Source: Candidatus Bathyarchaeota archaeon (GTDB lineage: Archaea > Thermoproteota > Bathyarchaeia > 40CM-2-53-6 > FEN-987). Taken from it: a stretch of DNA of 5,941 nt. The DNA is taken from positions 1 through 5,941 of the forward strand of contig JAHFFU010000074.1 in NCBI GenBank assembly GCA_023247835.1. The letters are read 5' to 3'. A model generated the notes under the pieces. The model ran no database searches. It had not been told where the DNA came from and saw nothing but the letters and a program-made list of their open reading frames with translations. The position numbers were made by a program, and so were the translations under genes. The number at the start of each line of letters is the position of its first letter. The first letter of the stretch is position 1. Shown piece by piece: positions 5,127-5,941 of this stretch.

Positions 5127-5941
5127 ATGATTCGTAGACCCATCATCATCGATACCGATCCCGGGGTTGACGATGCACTAGCCCTTCTTCTTTCGGTTCG
5201 CTCGCCTGAACTCGAAGTGCGTGCGGTTACCGCTGTGTGTGGCAACACAACTGTCGACAAGACCTGCATCAATGCGCTCAGAATTCTTGAAGCGCTTGGG
5301 CAAACCAAGATCCCCGTTGCTAAAGGTGCTGCTAAGCCGCTCGTGAGAAATCTTGAAGGAGATCTTGGTTTCTTTGGAAATGATGGTCTAGGCGACTCGA
5401 ACCTTCTAGTACCGAAGCTTCAACCTGATCGACGCCACGCAGTTGACCTGCTCCTTGAGGAAGTAAGTAAGGACCCTGGGAGGATTACGATCTTAGCCAT
5501 TGGACCGCTAACGAACATCTCCATGGCACTTTTGCATGATGCGACCTTCGCCAAGAATGTCCGCGAACTCGTAATGATGGGAGGCGCGTACGCACTCACT
5601 CCGTACGGTTACGGGAACGCGAACGCAGTTGCCGAATTCAACATATGGGTAGATCCAGAAGCCGCTGACGTAGTCTTCAAGTCAGGAATCCCCATAACCG
5701 CAATCGGCCTCGACGTCACAACGGACCCGTCGGCCATAGTCAACAAGGGACTATACGAAAAGATCGAGCAATCGAAATCACCTACATCCGAGTTGGTCGT
5801 CAAGATCACACGTCAATGGAAGAGCAGATTCGGCGTCATACACTTGCACGATCCAATGGCGGCAGCATACCTCATCGATCCGACGTTATTTACGACGAAA
5901 GATTACTACGTGGAAGTCGAGACCGTAAGTGTGCTCACGCG
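5127..5941 (+). CDS. Inosine-uridine preferring nucleoside hydrolase family protein, 3' end missing
   Basis: The open frame runs to the window edge without a stop (271 full codons; the family is usually about 310-320 residues). These enzymes hydrolyse the N-glycosidic bond of ribonucleosides to base plus ribose, using a bound calcium ion. Visible motifs: IIIDTDPGVDDALALLL (6-22) with calcium-binding Asp11, Asp15 and Asp16; VCGNTT (37-42) with ribose-binding Asn40; GPLTNISMAL (126-135); VMMGGAY (149-155); AEFNIWVDPEAA (169-180) with Asn172; and HLHDPMAAAY (239-248) with the catalytic His241 and calcium ligand Asp242. The position matching His82 of the Crithidia fasciculata enzyme is Phe83 (GFFGNDGLG, 81-89). 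The loop before AEFN is longer than in that enzyme (YALTPYGYGNANAV). The start is ATG 5127 with GGGAG just upstream. The gene is divergent from the ECF-kinase block and probably supplies the hydrolytic step for the imported compound. The actual base specificity is unknown. Confidence 0.92.
   Translation, partial: MIRRPIIIDTDPGVDDALALLLSVRSPELEVRAVTAVCGNTTVDKTCINALRILEALGQTKIPVAKGAAKPLVRNLEGDLGFFGNDGLGDSNLLVPKLQPDRRHAVDLLLEEVSKDPGRITILAIGPLTNISMALLHDATFAKNVRELVMMGGAYALTPYGYGNANAVAEFNIWVDPEAADVVFKSGIPITAIGLDVTTDPSAIVNKGLYEKIEQSKSPTSELVVKITRQWKSRFGVIHLHDPMAAAYLIDPTLFTTKDYYVEVETVSVLT

Overview
The window looks like a piece of an archaeal chromosome, probably a mesophilic or moderately thermophilic Thermoproteota-type lineage (Bathyarchaeia or Nitrososphaeria-like). 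This rests on family resemblance and is not proven. The clues are the short C-terminal tail of the PRPP synthetase, frequent TTG and GTG starts, a GGTGA-type Shine-Dalgarno motif and a TATA-like box. No rRNA, tRNA, CRISPR or mobile element was seen.

Layout: bases 1-213 (+) hold the 3' end of a ribose-phosphate pyrophosphokinase gene. Bases 288-863 (+) encode a RimJ/RimL-like GNAT acetyltransferase. Its 3' end overlaps, tail to tail, a leftward block of five genes read from about 5007 down to 846. In transcription order these are EcfA1-like ATPase, EcfA2-like ATPase, an ECF S-component (substrate binding), EcfT and a PfkB-family sugar/nucleoside kinase. The four transporter genes overlap or lie within 12 bp of each other (one optional start aside); the kinase follows after 60 bp. 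Across a divergent spacer of about 110 bp, an inosine-uridine-type nucleoside hydrolase gene (5127 to the window end, +) runs rightward and is cut by the window edge.

How the genes may work together (inference): the block encodes a complete dedicated (group I) ECF importer, flanked by a ribokinase-type kinase and a nucleoside hydrolase. The simplest model is import of a nucleoside or nucleoside-like compound, hydrolysis to base plus ribose, phosphorylation of ribose (or of the nucleoside itself), and feeding of ribose 5-phosphate into PRPP through the PRPP synthetase at the left edge. ECF systems are best known for vitamins and metal ions, so a nucleoside-linked one in an archaeon-like genome is the most interesting feature. 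Sequence details worth attention are an asymmetric ATPase pair, in which one composite ATP site lacks the switch histidine and faces an altered signature motif, and a hydrolase in which one of two active-site histidines of the family is replaced by phenylalanine.
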